From Candidatus Brocadia sp. WS118 (GTDB lineage Bacteria; Planctomycetota; Brocadiia; Brocadiales; Brocadiaceae): a stretch of DNA of 64,000 nucleotides. Within the stretch, counting starts at the first letter, position 1. Each line of letters starts with the position of its first letter. Where the stretch lies: positions 1 to 64,000 of the forward strand of contig PHFX01000160.1 of NCBI GenBank assembly GCA_007618135.1, read 5' to 3'. This document shows positions 63,964 through 64,000 of this stretch, in pieces. Below the pieces are notes generated by a model. That model saw only the letters and a program-made list of their open reading frames with translations. It had not been told where the DNA came from and made no database searches. The translations under genes and the position numbers were made by a program.

Positions 63964-64000
63964 TTTTCATATCCAAGCCAGCAAATGCTGCGTCCCTGCT
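63940..64000. repeat. GTAG-type palindrome cut by the window edge, overlapping the urea transporter
   Basis: GTAGGGGCGAAGCATTTGC continues as in the elements at 47360 and 49162, with the returning arm AGCAAATGCTGCGTCCCTGC before the window ends. Here the outer TTTAGTTTTTTG arms are absent, so the palindrome stands alone. Confidence 0.7.

Overview
The window reads as chromosomal DNA of a Gram-negative-type bacterium, most likely an anammox-type planctomycete (Brocadiales). This is inferred from System II cytochrome c maturation genes (resB-ccsA), RNase Y, a free-standing lipoyl protein, moderate GC, near-perfect TTGACA/TATAAT promoters (unlike Bacteroidota) and dense GTAG-type palindromic repeats. 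No rRNA or complete tRNA is present, so the assignment rests on gene content alone.

Layout. (1) About 0.3-18.8 kb is one minus-strand accessory operon of six genes: a Skp/OmpH-like periplasmic chaperone, a small lipoprotein, a 1977-residue SpvB/YD-type secreted protein, a 240-residue secreted protein, a 1503-residue secreted protein, and a 1949-residue RHS protein. The last gene carries Bacteroidota-like PKD/SprB modules, an RHS core and a putative ADP-ribosyltransferase-like C-terminal toxin domain. The leader has a clear class-I cyclic-di-GMP (GEMM) aptamer followed by an intrinsic terminator, so the operon looks c-di-GMP gated. A complete IS4-family element (18762-20128, 9-bp target duplication) has landed between the probable promoter and the riboswitch. 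(2) About 20.1-25.4 kb is an island of toxin-antitoxin modules and gene debris: an intact TumE-like pair, a frameshifted TumE with an intact HTH partner, HicBA, a possible tRNA 3' fragment, a second GEMM riboswitch plus terminator ahead of a truncated B12-binding gene joined to a porin 3' end, a YgiT/DUF5647/DUF7718 operon, and an S24 peptidase remnant.

(3) About 25.4-47.2 kb is mainly housekeeping: mnmG-rny, a lipoyl protein, holB, resB-ccsA-acyP-yggU-ileS and an FN3-like secreted protein, an OmpA lipoprotein, hisI, thiE, a nucleotidyltransferase with a broken HEPN partner, purB, groES-groEL, a response regulator and a UbiA-type prenyltransferase. (4) About 47-64 kb mixes metabolism with repeats and defence: a DUF2905 protein, a persulfide dioxygenase-rhodanese fusion, a YkgJ-type protein, a PNPOx-like flavoprotein, a SWIM-finger protein, a truncated sirtuin, a HEPN-DUF262 pair, a broken nucleotidyltransferase, a UPF0175-DUF3368 pair, an aldehyde dehydrogenase, an SPL-like radical SAM enzyme preceded by a four-helix-bundle gene inside an inverted repeat, a large PDZ plus GND-repeat exported protein, and a urea transporter whose end is written by a dispersed repeat.

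The strongest candidate for an undescribed system is the c-di-GMP riboswitch-gated chaperone-lipoprotein-YD/RHS operon. Throughout, short palindromic repeats with GTAG/CTAC ends decorate intergenic space and appear to have truncated at least two genes.
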